64,000 nucleotides of DNA from Heligmosomoides polygyrus polygyrus (Eukaryota > Nematoda > Chromadorea > Rhabditida > Heligmosomidae). The translations under genes and the position numbers were made by a program. Below, one piece after another: positions 32,331 through 43,465 of this stretch. Location: contig OX377205.1 in NCBI GenBank assembly GCA_947396885.1, positions 27,281,899-27,345,898 on the forward strand. Reading direction: 5' to 3'. Every line of letters starts with the position of its first letter. The first letter of the stretch is position 1. The notes beneath the pieces are model-generated. The model was not told the DNA's origin, did not search any database, and worked only from the letters and a program-made list of their open reading frames with translations.

Positions 32331-33375
32331 GGCCTACTTATTCACTTTTTACTATCACTTTACTGTCACTTCAATCAGGGAAAGACACCAAGAACTTAAG
32401 CTTTACTTTGAGGAGTTTCATTAGATAGCTTAATATTTCAGGTTTAGTCGGACGAGAGTGACCTGAGGTTCCGGAATTTGAGTTCCGTCTGATGAATATG
32501 TCATCTCCTTCATTCTAAATCTTCCGGACCTATCTTTGTCGGGAGGAAGGGAACGCTACAGTCAAGCCGAGCATCCCACGACACGACACCACAATACCTG
32601 ACTTCGCATAGTCACCATCTCATCATCTGACATTATTTGAAGCACTGGGAAAAAGGCAGCCTCAATTGTCAATGATGAACAAGAAGGCAAAACGAGTGCA
32701 GGTGAATTCATCCGATGGCGACGTCAGTGGAGTTTACTTCCCGTTCATTGTCTTCAACGGCCTCCGCATGTGTTCGCTTGAGCTTCGCTCCGTTCGCCAT
32801 GTGTTTGTCGCTCATTTCAGGCTCATCTACGACGTGTTTTTCGACGCTGCTTCAGTCGCCGGCGATGACACGCCTCTCGATCTTCGTGCGAGTTCGCCGA
32901 GATTCCGCCACTCTCCATCTCCCTCCTTATCGCCCGCCAATTGACGGGCTCATCTCTGTTATTGTCCGAGAGAGTGCGGCAATTGTTGTGAGTAGGACTG
33001 GCCTGAGTACATACTTCAAGTGGCGCCATCGACTCGCTGATTGATTTCTCCGGCACCTGTGAGGCGTCGCATTCTAATCTCGCTCACGCTGTCTTCAAGA
33101 ATTCGAGAACTCTTTCATTGGATCTTCATTTCATCTCATGCGATTCGCCGCAAGTGGTTGTGGAGGTATCTTGGGTAGCTAGAAGCTTGCCGTGGATGGA
33201 GTATTTCAATTGAAAATGGGCCATTCCTTTCAAGAACATCTGGACCATTTCTACATTCTTTACCCACTCCGACCACACCTTCTCGTTCCCCTTCCAGTTA
33301 TTGGGTTGGAGTGTGTTATTTGCTATTGAACAAATGAATGCAAATTTCCCATTCTGTTGGACTTAGAAGTGATGT
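32331..33375. other. 5' flank of BEL element, no gene called
   Basis: This is where the gag N-terminus and 5' LTR would be expected. Minus-strand frames at 32823-33056 and about 32700-32850 are charged and could be gag remnants, but I see no diagnostic motif. No plus-strand gene is convincing. Confidence 0.4.
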
Positions 33376-33645
33376 ATGCCATTACTTATGAGTCCCCGTA
33401 GGAGAGCGTGCGCATACCATATGCGAAGTACTAAACCTCTAGCTAACAGAGCTTCACACCAGTTGCCCGTGGCCCAAAAATTGTGTAAAAAACGTCCACC
33501 GCAAAGGCGAATCCCCTATTTGGGCCAGATGCAGCGCCCAGGCAAACACAGAGGCACTGGAAGAGGCACGCTGTTCAAGTCGAGAAGGTGGAGAAATGCT
33601 ATGACTGTCACAGGAACACTCTAACGATAAGGTAAAAAATAATAA
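33376..33645 (+). pseudogene. Possible RPL37-like processed pseudogene
   Basis: The 82-codon frame contains KHRGTGRGTLFKSRRWRN, which resembles the RPL37 stretch around TTGTGR...LK..RRR..N. Upstream traces of CxxC-type zinc-binding sequence are in mixed frames. There is no intron, and a poly(A)-signal-like AATAATAAA region follows at about 33640. The similarity is short, so chance is possible. Confidence 0.3.
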
Positions 33646-33665
33646 ATTCTTCAGTATTTTTGTGC

Positions 33666-33800
33666 TCGCTGCGCTTGACCAAACGGCGCTGGTGGTGGTG
33701 TAATGGCGCAGAGCATTTCTGCCAGGTTAAGCGATGGTGCAGGCTCGTATCCCGCCTGGCGTGAGAGTTTTAATCGCAATGGAACATCGGTATGAGTGCT
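33666..33800 (+). repeat. tRNA-like element with terminal inverted repeats (family T)
   Basis: GGCGCTGGTGGTGGTGTAAT starts a tRNA-like body with a degenerate box B (GGCTCGTATCCC). The flanks are GCGCTTGACCAAAC on the left and GTTTTAATCGCAA on the right, which are inverted-repeat-like. Two more copies are at 38393-38767. Confidence 0.6.
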
Positions 33801-35443
33801 TACACCCTCAGAACCGCAAACGGAATGAGTTTACTGTTTGTTTATTTTTAAATCGATTATTTTGGTATGGGGTTGTTTACCAAATCTTTTGCCGCTATTG
33901 CATAGACTATTAGATTATCAGTAATCTACTGTCAAAAATTGTTTTTATGCATCATCCGTTTTATATATTATGTTCAAAGTATACAATTTTAAAACCAATT
34001 TGGACCACTTTCAAATCCAAATGGACAAGTTCCCTAGTCAAGTCGGGCATTCTTCAAATAAATGGAATGAAACTGACCAGTTTCGAAACAAAGTTTCTAT
34101 GGAGCTTATGTTTATGTTTATGTTTATTCAAGCCAACAACAAACAACAAAGTTGACAAACGAAACACGTAGCAAAATGATTGTTGCTATACAACAAGAAA
34201 TGAAAGGAATGATATGAAGGCATATGTTATACCGGAAACAAATCTGTTGGCTGAGAAAAGCCCAAGATTTAAATTCATTTCTCACCAATGTTTAGTCATT
34301 GATTCCGTAGAAGTCATTTGCATACAAAATTATCGGAAAATATATTATCCTTATTAATTTATTATTAGACTTATTAGTTCCTACGGAAGTCTCAGTCCCT
34401 ATGGAAGCGTGATGAAGCTGCAACACTCCTATGACCGGAACTGGGACCGGACACCTAGGTTTCCTTCTTATAGGCTGCTCGAAAATGAATCCCTCATTCA
34501 CTCAGAATCACGTCATAGCCATACCGATTACCTAATTGATCTCTGCACTTATATTTCAAAGGTAATAATCAAACATCGAATATCTCAAATTTTAGTCAGA
34601 TTAAATTGTCTTATGATCTCTGTGCTCATTTTGCGATTATACATTGGTTTAGGCTTCTTGTACTTGGGATTTTGAATGACTGCAATACATCGTGAAGATG
34701 ACAAATAAACGAAATTGCAGTGCATAACGACATTATGCTTTATTTTGTCGACTTGTGTAAGTTAACTGGAAATTTTCAAGAATGTTGTGTTTGTTATTAG
34801 CCTGTTTTATGAGCGCATTTAAGGTGCAGTTATAAATAAATGAATAATTAAATAAATTTAGATTATGTAGTACGGTGTCACTCAAATGACGATGATTGTT
34901 TTTGCCCTGACGAAGTTGTCTCCCTCTCCTTGTGCACTGTGGTTTCCTTGCTTCCCAGTTTTGTATTCGCTTCAGGTGACTGAGAGGATAGGGGTGTTGC
35001 TGCTATGAACGTGGAGGGTGGGCGGGGTGGGTGTGCTGGGGTTGCATTCGTTCACCTCTTGCTGGTTTTATGTATCTCTACGTTTGCTCTTTACCAGGCA
35101 CCTATCGGCTCTACAGTTGAAGTCTGCAGCGGCAGCCCTTTGATCTTGCGTCTTCAAGTCCCTCAGAACGAACATTAAAATGCACTGCTTTTATCGGCTG
35201 AGTATTCTCTCACATTTACATAGAGCTGGGCGATGATTATCACTTCGTTGGCATTAAGTAGCACTTACATTGTATTTACATTGCTTTGTCATACGGTGTG
35301 GTGCAGAATGACTCCAGAGCATGTCATGTGATGGCAAAGTATATGCAGTTCGACAGATTTTGCTGTGTACGTGCTGGTTACGGATGGTTTGCCCTGCCTG
35401 CCCTGCCTCTGGCTCTCTCCCTTTGCGTAATTTGAGCGCACAT
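33801..35443. other. AT-rich intergenic, no gene seen
   Basis: Several short frames occur, none recognised. Poly-A/T tracts and simple TTTATGTTTA repeats occur near 34105-34130. There is no sign of tRNA, rRNA or splice-bounded exons. Confidence 0.5.
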
Positions 35444-35512
35444 TTAAACTGTACAATGATTTACGGTGACCAGACGATAGACAGGTCAGTGCAACGTCCT
35501 CCCCATGCCACT
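35444..35512 (-). repeat. SINE-A fragment
   Basis: ACTGTACAATGATTTACGGT followed by GACCAGACGATAGACAGG is the inverted central SINE-A motif. Ends are missing. Confidence 0.55.
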
Positions 35513-35754
35513 CTGCACCCAAACTAGTAGTGAAGATCGGCCTAGTTTCTTCAGAAACTGCAAACACGTCCTAGGCTGCTTTATCTGATGAAGCATCCGG
35601 GCTTGAGGACTTGTATGGATGTACCCATCGCAGTTCAGGGTTTTCTCTCTAGACTGCTGAGACTGCTTAACAAATCACCTCCATTGTATATCGCGTGGGA
35701 AGAAAAACGCTATCCCGGCCTTTAGAGAGGGTTTCGTGTAGGCGCTTTGCTTTA

Positions 35755-35888
35755 GGCCCCGTTTATACTTCGTCGTGGCGCGACGCGATGGCGACGCAAT
35801 GAGGTCAAACTGATCGATCGCGTCGCACAATCAATGTGGCCACTATACGTGGCGTCGCGTCGCGCCGCGATGAAGTATAAACGGGGCC
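35755..35888. mobile_element. PIF/Harbinger-type MITE, 134 bp
   Basis: It begins GGCCCCGTTTATACTTCGTC and ends in the inverted form GAAGTATAAACGGGGCC. The terminal inverted repeats extend about 37 bp with few mismatches. It is flanked by TTA on both sides (35752-35754 and 35889-35891), the 3-bp target duplication typical of PIF/Harbinger. It has no coding capacity. The inside is GC-rich with repeated GCGACGC. Confidence 0.85.
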
Positions 35889-36129
35889 TTAGACACCTGG
35901 AGCGCAGCATGATCCCCACATTTCTCTCGTTTTCTGTTCACAGTCGCGACAGCCCAAAGCCACTACCAATGAATTTACGGTAGCTTGCTAAATACAATTT
36001 GTTGCCACGGTGGAAAACTCGATTTCCGCTATTCAAACGTACTTTGCATTCTTTCGTTTCAATCAAAACGTTGTGGCACCGTCCGCCATCGGATTTCAAT
36101 CTTAATGAAGCAAAATCTGAGAACGTGCA

Positions 36130-36640
36130 GTTTACTATTCTCTATTGCGGCCGACGTTTTGGCGTGCTCTGCGATAGGAAGATACCGGAGCGCTTGAAGT
36201 CGAAAATATATAGAGCCGTCGTCCGGCCGGTAGCGGTGTACGGAGCTGAGTGTTGGCCTCCGACAAAGGAAACGGAAAGTCGTCTAAGCGTCATGGAGAC
36301 GATGATGCTGCGCTGGACGGCTGGATTCACCCGCATGGACCGCATCCGAAATGATGCTATTCGGCAGAAGTTGGGTGTCGCGCCGATAGCGGACAAGATG
36401 CGCGAAACTCGTTTGCGATGGTTCGGCCACATTCTGCGTGGAAAGGAAGACAGCGTCCGCAAGATAGGCCTTAACTTCGAGGTAATAGGAAAGCGGCCTA
36501 GAGGGCGCTGGGCTGATACGTTACATATGGACCTGAAGAATACTGGTGTTCACCCTGATCTGGCGCTGAATCGGGAAAGGTGGCGTCATAACACCAGAAT
36601 AGCGGACCCCGCTACGATGCTGAAGAAGAGGAAGATTGCG
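36130..36640 (+). pseudogene. RTE-type retrotransposon, C-terminal RT region
   Basis: Within a 279-codon frame (35999-36838), the part from about 36180 to 36620 encodes KSKIYRAVVRPVAVYGAECW, METMMLRWTAGFTRMDRIRN and RLRWFGHILR, then RPRGRWADTLHMDL. This is the conserved tail of RTE-clade reverse transcriptases. The catalytic RT domain and endonuclease are absent upstream. This is a 5'-truncated copy, as is usual for LINEs. Sequence after about 36640 in the same frame looks unrelated. Confidence 0.88.
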
Positions 36641-37595
36641 GTCGACGTTTCGACGAACTCGTCCTTCTCAAGGCCTGAAGAAGCTCGAAATGCTTCTGAC
36701 TCTGTGAAACTCAAAAGACCGCATAATCTGCTTTGTGCACATTTTCCGGTTAGCAGTACATTTGATCACACCAGTAGGTTTTGCTTGTTCCATAGTGGCC
36801 AGTTGATCCGGTTCCTCTGCTCTGGAGGGAGTTCGTGAGCACAGATGTAGTGTCGTTTCCTGATACTCCTGGGAGCGTGTTATTCCTGGCAAAGAGGGGT
36901 ACGCGATGTTTTTGATACAGTGAGTTTCACAGAGTCGAAAGCATTCCGAGCCTTGAGAAGACGAGTTCGTCGAACAATCGGCCAGAATAAAGAAATTTAT
37001 ATAAAACCTGGTAGGCAAAGAGGATTGAAAAAGCTTACTCCCAAGACGTCGAGGATTCATGAACGTCGAACTTGGAGATCTGGAGATTATACAGATTATT
37101 GTTCACAAGCGCTCATTTGCTACGGCGTCACCCCCTTAAAACGCCAAAAATAACGACTCTATCCACATGGGGCACATTCCTCAATCCGTTTCATGCAACG
37201 ATATTACATCAAACCATCCTTTGAGAGGCCAGTGGTCTGCAATTTCCTATGCAGTGGACACGATTCAGCGCTTTGATAAGTCTAAAATATCTGGAATACG
37301 TAGTTGTGGCATGTTAAAACTTGCTTTGGGTTTATAAGGGGTGAAAAATGCGATTTGGATCTGTCCTAGTGCGGGGGCCACATAACTAAAAAATATTATA
37401 TGTTACTAATTCACTCAAGACTTACAGAGCGGCTCCTACAGAACAACACAGGCCCTAAACAAGAAAAAGCCACAAAGAGAAAACGAAAAAATTGCATTTG
37501 TTACGGTTGTAAGAAGGCGAAGATGTGTGCCCTCCTTACCATGTTAGATCCTGGTTATAACAAGTGAAGCAGCGGTCAGCACGCGGCATGACTCT
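36641..37595. other. Intergenic, no recognised gene
   Basis: The frames present (for example 36668-37060 minus and 36920-37153 plus) carry no known motif. The first part may be RTE 3' UTR or unrelated sequence. Confidence 0.45.
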
Positions 37596-38059
37596 ATATA
37601 GTCACTCTTTGCCCACCGAGACCGTTGTGAACCGCGGCGATTTTTTATTTTTTGTTTGATTGTCCGTTTTTGGTTTCTTTTAGGTTAGGTTTCGTCCTCT
37701 AGGAGCTGCTCGATAAGTATTAATTCATTTTGTTGCCTAGTTTTTAGTTATATGCGCCCCCCCCGGACTAGGATAGATCCTGCGATTTTTATTGTTGTTG
37801 CTGCTGTTGTTTCATTTTTTTCTGCTGCACAGACAAGCTGGCATATCCTCTTCCCTGGTTTCGGGTGAAAAACGGAGTGCGTGGCGCGAAAAGAGATTGA
37901 TCGCGTTCGGTCGTTATCGTTTGCCTTTAAACCCCAACCTGTCAATAAATATCGTGACAAGTTAACGGCTTTTTTTGAGTTATTCTTGGCTATCTGCGTT
38001 ACTAAACTAAGTTGAACTAAACTATACTAGACAAAACACAGTAGGCAGAACATACATAA

Positions 38060-38220
38060 GGCAGTCGGAGGAGGCTGTTGCGTGACCCATTTTCACGTTC
38101 CTCGTTCAGATTTCCAGCCCAGCCAACCAAGCCAACTATCTTTCCGGGGTCGCTGAATTGGTACCAGGCTTGTCTTGAAGGGATGAAACACTGACTTTCC
38201 CAAAACACTGGTTGGCTACA
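38060..38220 (+). repeat. SINE-A 5' part
   Basis: The GCAGTCGGAGGAGGCTGTTG head and the core up to ACACTGACTTTCCCAAAACA are present; the 3' half is absent. The same truncated copy is at 50815-50975, so it predates the duplication. Confidence 0.75.
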
Positions 38221-38392
38221 TCAGCTTACTCATTCTTGTTATAGTTAGTGTGTGGTTGGGTGTGCAGACGATTATTTATTGTACGTATGTATATTTTAGG
38301 TTGTGAAAAAATATCCCGCCAGTTGTGCATTTTTGTTTTTCAAATTCATTTATCTCGTTCCATACAACAACTGACGAACATAAGCAGCATTT

Positions 38393-38767
38393 ACAACGAT
38401 GTTTTTTTTTGCGATCAAACTTCTAGCAGCAGGCGGGACTTGAACCCATATCTCCCTCTGTTCGGGCGGAAATGCTCTACGCCTTTACACCACCGGCGCC
38501 GTTTGATCCATCGCAACATCCACACCTCGTGGGACCGATCAGCACCCACCCGTATCCGGGATGAGCTGGCCGCTGATATCTGCATGGAACCAGTTAAGTT
38601 AATAGTCTTGATAGAAACAATTAAAATCAGTTTCTTTATTGCGTTCGATCAGACGGCGCCGGTGGTGTGAAGGCATAGAGCATTCCCGCCCGGTAACAGG
38701 GAGGTGCGGGTTCGAGTCCCGCCTGGCGCTAGAAGTTTGATCGCAACAAAACATCGTTGTCTGGATC
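38393..38767. repeat. Inverted pair of tRNA-like family-T elements
   Basis: A minus-strand copy (about 38393-38518) and a plus-strand copy (about 38642-38767) face each other. Both end with the same sequence outward: GATCGCAA, then an A-run, then CATCGTTGT. The plus copy (38657-38730) has a 7-bp acceptor-like pairing (GGCGCCG with TGGCGCT) and a perfect T-arm (GCGGGTTCGAGTCCCGC), but its anticodon arm is abnormal. The 125-bp middle is non-coding. Copy B lacks the pair. Confidence 0.65.
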
Positions 38768-38925
38768 TCTCTTGCAACGTGTGGACGCGCGTTGTCGTGA
38801 AGAAAGAAGATCTTGTCGCGATTCCCACGAAGAGCTGCTTCGACGCGATCCAACTGTGCTTGCAAGGAGCAGCTTCCAGTGAATGTGACTCTTTTGCAAT
38901 TCCACCAGACACTGAGCATTACCTT
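38740..38925 (-). pseudogene. Mariner transposase fragment (copy A)
   Basis: The minus strand encodes FFLHDNARPHVARE, the second catalytic Asp region of mariner, followed by a frame broken by the family-T insertion. The fuller counterpart is at 51239-51830. Confidence 0.75.
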
Positions 38926-39025
38926 TTTTAGGCGAGGTTCCGATACTTGGCGGAGGAATTTCTGCTTTGCCGCGACTGAGTCACGGAGGCTTTTGCGTGT
39001 GGTTAGCGTAAATTATCCACTTTGG

Positions 39026-39066
39026 GCGAAGTTAAGGCGAAAAAAATTTTCGCCTTAACTTCGCCC
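39026..39066. repeat. Snap-back palindrome
   Basis: GGGCGAAGTTAAGGCGAAAA is followed immediately by its reverse complement. Copy B has unrelated sequence on the left side here, so the left arm arose in copy A. Confidence 0.85.
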
Positions 39067-39925
39067 ATGTAGGTTGTTCGGGATGCTGATCACGAATCTG
39101 ACATCCGTTTATTTTATTGAGGCAAAAGTGATTCAACACAAAAGAGCACAGCAAAAATTGGTTCCCTAAGGCCAGCAAAAGTGGAGAACAATTATTGTTC
39201 CATATTGTTCCAAAAGTGATGCGAAATCAGTTGATCACAAAAGATTGCAAGGAATGGTTGCTTTTTGAGGATATGCAAAGAATGGTTTCTTCGATGAATT
39301 TCGTGGCGCGAAAAGTGCTTTCTTTTCAAGCTGTTCACTCACAGAAATAGGTACTCGTACTCTATCAAAATATTGACTTTTTTGAGTGTCTTTTTGCATT
39401 TGATATAGGCAACGATTTTTTTGCAAGTATTAATACCCATTCAGCCAAAACGGGCATAATAGTTTATCAAGAAAGTTAAGCGCAGTTTCGTGTAAGTAAA
39501 AAGTTAGTTGTAAGGGAAATCTTCATTTTACCGGTCTAAACTCCCCATAGCTTCTAAGAGATAGAGAGTGATTCGCTAGCATTGGATCGCTATCTGGGAT
39601 TTAGAGAAGAGAAACATCAGAAAAAACCAAAAACCTTCGGTAAGTAAGGGTGGCTAAGGCTGATGAGGTCACAGTTTCCTATTTCGCCCAAGCTTCGCCC
39701 GGGGGGGGGGGGGGGGGTTATTTGGGATGCTCGTCACGAATCTGACATCCGTTTTTCGTTTTACGCTGGAATACTGCAGGCGGCGGTAGGTACGGGTGAC
39801 TAGGGTCATAGTCACCGATTTCGCCCACGCTTCAGCGCGGAGATTCATGATCACCTCCTAAATAATCCTCCTCCCCTCCTAGAAGTTTGCGAACTTTTTT
39901 CGACCTCTCTTCGACCTCTGGAGTA
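39067..39925. repeat. R2 element, copy A
   Basis: Units with GCTGATCACGAATCTGACAT lie at 39080 and 39725. The right end is an inverted version (AGATTCATGATCACCTCCTA) followed by TTCGACCTCTCTTCGACCTC. The whole looks like a non-autonomous element with inverted ends. A run of 17 G lies at 39701-39717. Confidence 0.65.
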
Positions 39926-39984
39926 CTGAAAGTACAATAGTGCCAAACGTTCATGGGAAAACTTTTCCTACAACCTAATACATA

Positions 39985-40100
39985 TGTAGGCTAAATGCGC
40001 ATTCTGATTGCCTCAAAGACATCCCGTACGAGTAGAATGCGTGCCGCACCCGAAAAGGGTTAGTTAACGCCGTCCTTTATTCTTTGTCCTTTATCCTCAT
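39985..40100 (+). repeat. SINE-A 3' tail
   Basis: TAGGCTAAATGCGCATTCTG through AGTAGAATGCGTGCCGCACC to TTATTCTTTGTCCTTTATCC. The same fragment is at 52740-52860 in copy B. Confidence 0.75.
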
Positions 40101-41199
40101 CAACGACACCCTTGGTCTTTTTTGCAATCAGTTTTCTCGACAGAGATTCACTAATGTTTCTGCCCGTGTAGCGGACACGGACACCAAGCGACACGAATAG
40201 AGATGCGGGAAAATGAGAGATAAATCAATGACTCAATACACAGTTATTTTTAAGAATACGCGTGGTGCAGTGGCTGGCGGCGTTCGAATGGCTCGAGACG
40301 AATTTCGTGTGCAAGACAACAAAGCCTCCCATAGCTTGCCCTAATATTATAATTGCCTTGTCTGCCACAATGGTCTCGCGCCAGCAACGAGTTCACGCAC
40401 CTTCCCCCTTCCCAATGACTCATTATTCTTCACTTATGTGGCTGCTTCTAACACAACCCAATGCGCTTACTTCTGGAGTGGCCAGATAATTCCTTCTGTC
40501 ATTCAGTCGTCTTAAAATCCATGCCATTGGATTTGTTAAGAAAATCGCATCTTCAAGGAGTATAGAAGTGTTTCAGCTCAGCTTTCTTATCTCGAGAGCG
40601 CTTGACATTAGCCTTTGCTTCTTAATCGGATGCTAGCCTTTCCGTTAGTGCTTACTAAATACGTCATTTGAGAAATCTATTATCCAGGGATTGTCGCACC
40701 GACGAAAGTTAGCTTGCACCGAATGCAGGTAAAAATAAATCAAGGGGAAGCGGAGGAGAAGAAACTTGCTTACAAAATGAATGATGCCTGCTGAGGAATG
40801 CGCTTTGCGGAACTTTTTTTTACACAAACGAAGACCTTCAGCGATGAATAGCCATCTGTCTTCTGCAAGAGCAGCATTTTTTTAAAACAATGATCATGTT
40901 GACAATAGCTTTAGCGTTTGAATCGGTTGCTGACTTTTTCACCAGTGCTTAAGGAAACACGTGCTAAACGGATGGGAGTAGACTCTTGTTTTCATATGTA
41001 GGATGGACAACCAATGGAGTCCCACAGAGGAAGCCCTTTCCTCCATTTCTTTTCGTCATTTTCTCTGTTGAGATTCCTGATGTCACGCTGAGTGCGACGT
41101 AATCACAAAAATTGTCCTGATAATGTAAAAATTTATAGATCTATAACATGCTCAAGGGAAACATAAAGAATAAAGGAGAAAGCACGGCATTACTTAATT
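40101..41199. other. Duplicated non-coding sequence with empty mariner site
   Basis: No gene is recognised. The uninterrupted CCCTAATATTATAATTG at 40339-40355 is the empty counterpart of the double mariner insertion in copy B. Confidence 0.6.
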
Positions 41200-41460
41200 C
41201 CTTTGGGGATGCGCCATGCATTCTACTTCAACAGGATGTTGCGGAGGTGTCTTGAATGCATATTTGGCCATAAAATGACTTGCGGTGGCCAACCAAAGAA
41301 CAGACCAGCGCTTTATTCTTTCCCAGACGAGTTTGATACCAATTCACCGACCCCGGATAGATTGAAGGCTTTGTTGGCGTAGGCGGGAAGTTCGAACTAG
41401 AATCCTAGTACCGGTTGTACGCGACGGCCGGCACTTCCTCCGACTGCGCTCTTGGAGTGG
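41200..41460 (-). repeat. SINE-A copy
   Basis: A minus-strand element from CTTTGGGGATGCGCCATGCA to CTTCCTCCGACTGCGCTC. Its counterpart in copy B is 56080-56350. Confidence 0.85.
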
Positions 41461-41587
41461 CCCGGCGCGGGGTCCCGACGCGATTTCCGCCCATCCGCGG
41501 AAGCTCCAGCGGGAGTATAACAGGGGCCATAAAGGATATATATATATACATATATATATACATACATCAAAAAACAAAGGATATATA

Positions 41588-42720
41588 CAGGGTGTCTCAA
41601 AAATGTATACTCTGTTTGAAATGTGATAACTTCGCTTACAGTAAAGGTGCTGAAGAAGTTAAGGGCTCATATGGAAGCATAAAAAAATTTCCTGACGTAT
41701 GAGCGGTGTGGACTGCACCATGCACTCGTCTGAAATTCTGCGTTTTACACTCGATTGATTGTGCTGAATACTTGTTATGTCTCCTCAAACTGGTCGTTTT
41801 GATTGATTTGCGCTTCTTCTGAGGCTTAAAAATCAAAAACACACTGTGGCTTGCGAAAAATGCAGGGTATCCTACTATTTGAAGAGTTTTAGCGTTGCTG
41901 CTGGTGAAGTTTTTGAAGATGTTTGAGACTCATACGGAAACCAGAGTAACGAGATTTCTGTGACGTGTAAATAGTCAAGATTGCGCCATGCACCCACCTG
42001 AAACCTTGCATTTCAGAATCGTTTGATTGTGCATGGGCTGAGTGCTTGTTAAAATTTTGTTAATACATGGGTTGTTCAACCTCCGTTGTGCTTTCTTTAA
42101 CGTTTTCCATCGCCCAGTAGCTGCAATTATGCCGGTTAGCCTCTCCATTCAGCTTGAATGTTGCTTCATCAGTCCACAGAATCCGTCTTGGAAAATAGGG
42201 GACCTGCTCACATTTAACTTTATCAAAAAATTGCATGCCACTTGTGCCACGTGATTGTCAAGCTCTAACCGTTAAAAGAAGCACAGTACAGGTTATCGTG
42301 GCCAGTAGAGACAAGACTGTAGCAAGCATTCATTCCATGCGCAATCAATCAATTCTGAAACACAAGGTTTCAAACGGGTGCATGGCGCAGTCTTGACTGT
42401 TTGCATGCCACAGAAATCTCGTTACCCTGGGCGTTCGTATGAGTCTCAAACATCTTGAAAAGCTTCACCAGCTGCAATGCTAAAACCCTTCAAATAGTAT
42501 CTGCGTTTTTAGGATACCCTGCATTTTTCGCGAGCCACAGTGTGTGTTTAAGTTGTAAACCTTAAAAGAAGCGCAAATCAATCGAAACGACACTTTGTGG
42601 AGACATAAGAGGTATTCAAGCGAAGCACAATCAATGTAGTGTAAAGCGCAGAATTTCAGACGAGTGCATGGTACAATCCATACAGTATGTATCATATGTC
42701 AGAAATTTTCTTATTTCTTA
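41588..42720. repeat. Repeat family X, longer copy (Tc1/mariner-type)
   Basis: It begins CAGGGTGTCTCAAAAATGTA. It contains inverted and direct subrepeats (GATTGTGCATGGGCTGAGTG, GATGTTTGAGACTCATA) and the inverted end GGATACCCTGCATTTTTCGC near 42514. The copy-B counterpart carries a transposase remnant. No intact ORF. Confidence 0.65.
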
Positions 42721-43190
42721 AGCTTTTATATGAGCCTTTAACTTTTTCAGTACCTTTGCTGTGAGCGGGGTTCTTTGGAAGCATATCCGTGCCATGTATA
42801 ACACGGCGATGCTACGAACACCAAACGTCTTCAAGGCTTTAGTCACTAGGAATAAACTGCCTTCCTTAAGGTGTACAGCACTTACGGTATATACGTTCTC
42901 TTGTTGAATCAAGTGTATCTGTGTTTGCTCCATATAAGAACAAGGACATCTTTGCTATAAAGAAGGTGCGGAGCAACTTCACTAGGAAGCTTCTTCTTAG
43001 GACAGGGAGTTCCTTATATTCTTCTGCATCGGGGGCATCAGTTAAAAATGTATATAAAAATGATTACCTGAAATCTAGTCAGGAGGTTTTCGAGGTCTCT
43101 GTCGCACATAGGTTGCTACACTTTACCATCGATTTTGGACCGTTAGATTCTTTAAGCTGAAGGAAACAAGGGGTGGTATCTGCTAAGCTA

Positions 43191-43265
43191 TTAGGTTGGA
43201 AAAAAGTCTTCACGCTTCGAAAAAATTACCGTTCTCCTTGTAAACGCACTAGCCAGTCTTGATAG
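43191..43265 (+). mobile_element. Mariner left end, cut by gap
   Basis: TTAGGTTGGAAAAAAGTCTT preceded by TA matches the left inverted terminal repeat of the 58026-59411 mariner. The rest is lost in the N gap. The shared insertion point means this mariner was there before the duplication. Confidence 0.8.
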
Positions 43266-43465
43266 NNNNNNNNNNNNNNNNNNNNNNNNNNNNNNNNNNN
43301 NNNNNNNNNNNNNNNNNNNNNNNNNNNNNNNNNNNNNNNNNNNNNNNNNNNNNNNNNNNNNNNNNNNNNNNNNNNNNNNNNNNNNNNNNNNNNNNNNNNN
43401 NNNNNNNNNNNNNNNNNNNNNNNNNNNNNNNNNNNNNNNNNNNNNNNNNNNNNNNNNNNNNNNNN
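43266..43465. other. Assembly gap (200 N)
   Basis: Two hundred ambiguous bases. The sequence on the right does not continue the mariner expected from copy B. Confidence 0.99.

Noticed and set aside
24236..33060. LTR pair of the BEL element
   Set aside because: I compared both flanks by eye and found no matching direct repeats. An LTR-finding computation is needed, so no LTR is annotated.
38657..38730. Functional tRNA gene
   Set aside because: The acceptor and T arms pair well, but the anticodon arm gives an 11-base loop, and the same body is repeated inside a dispersed element.
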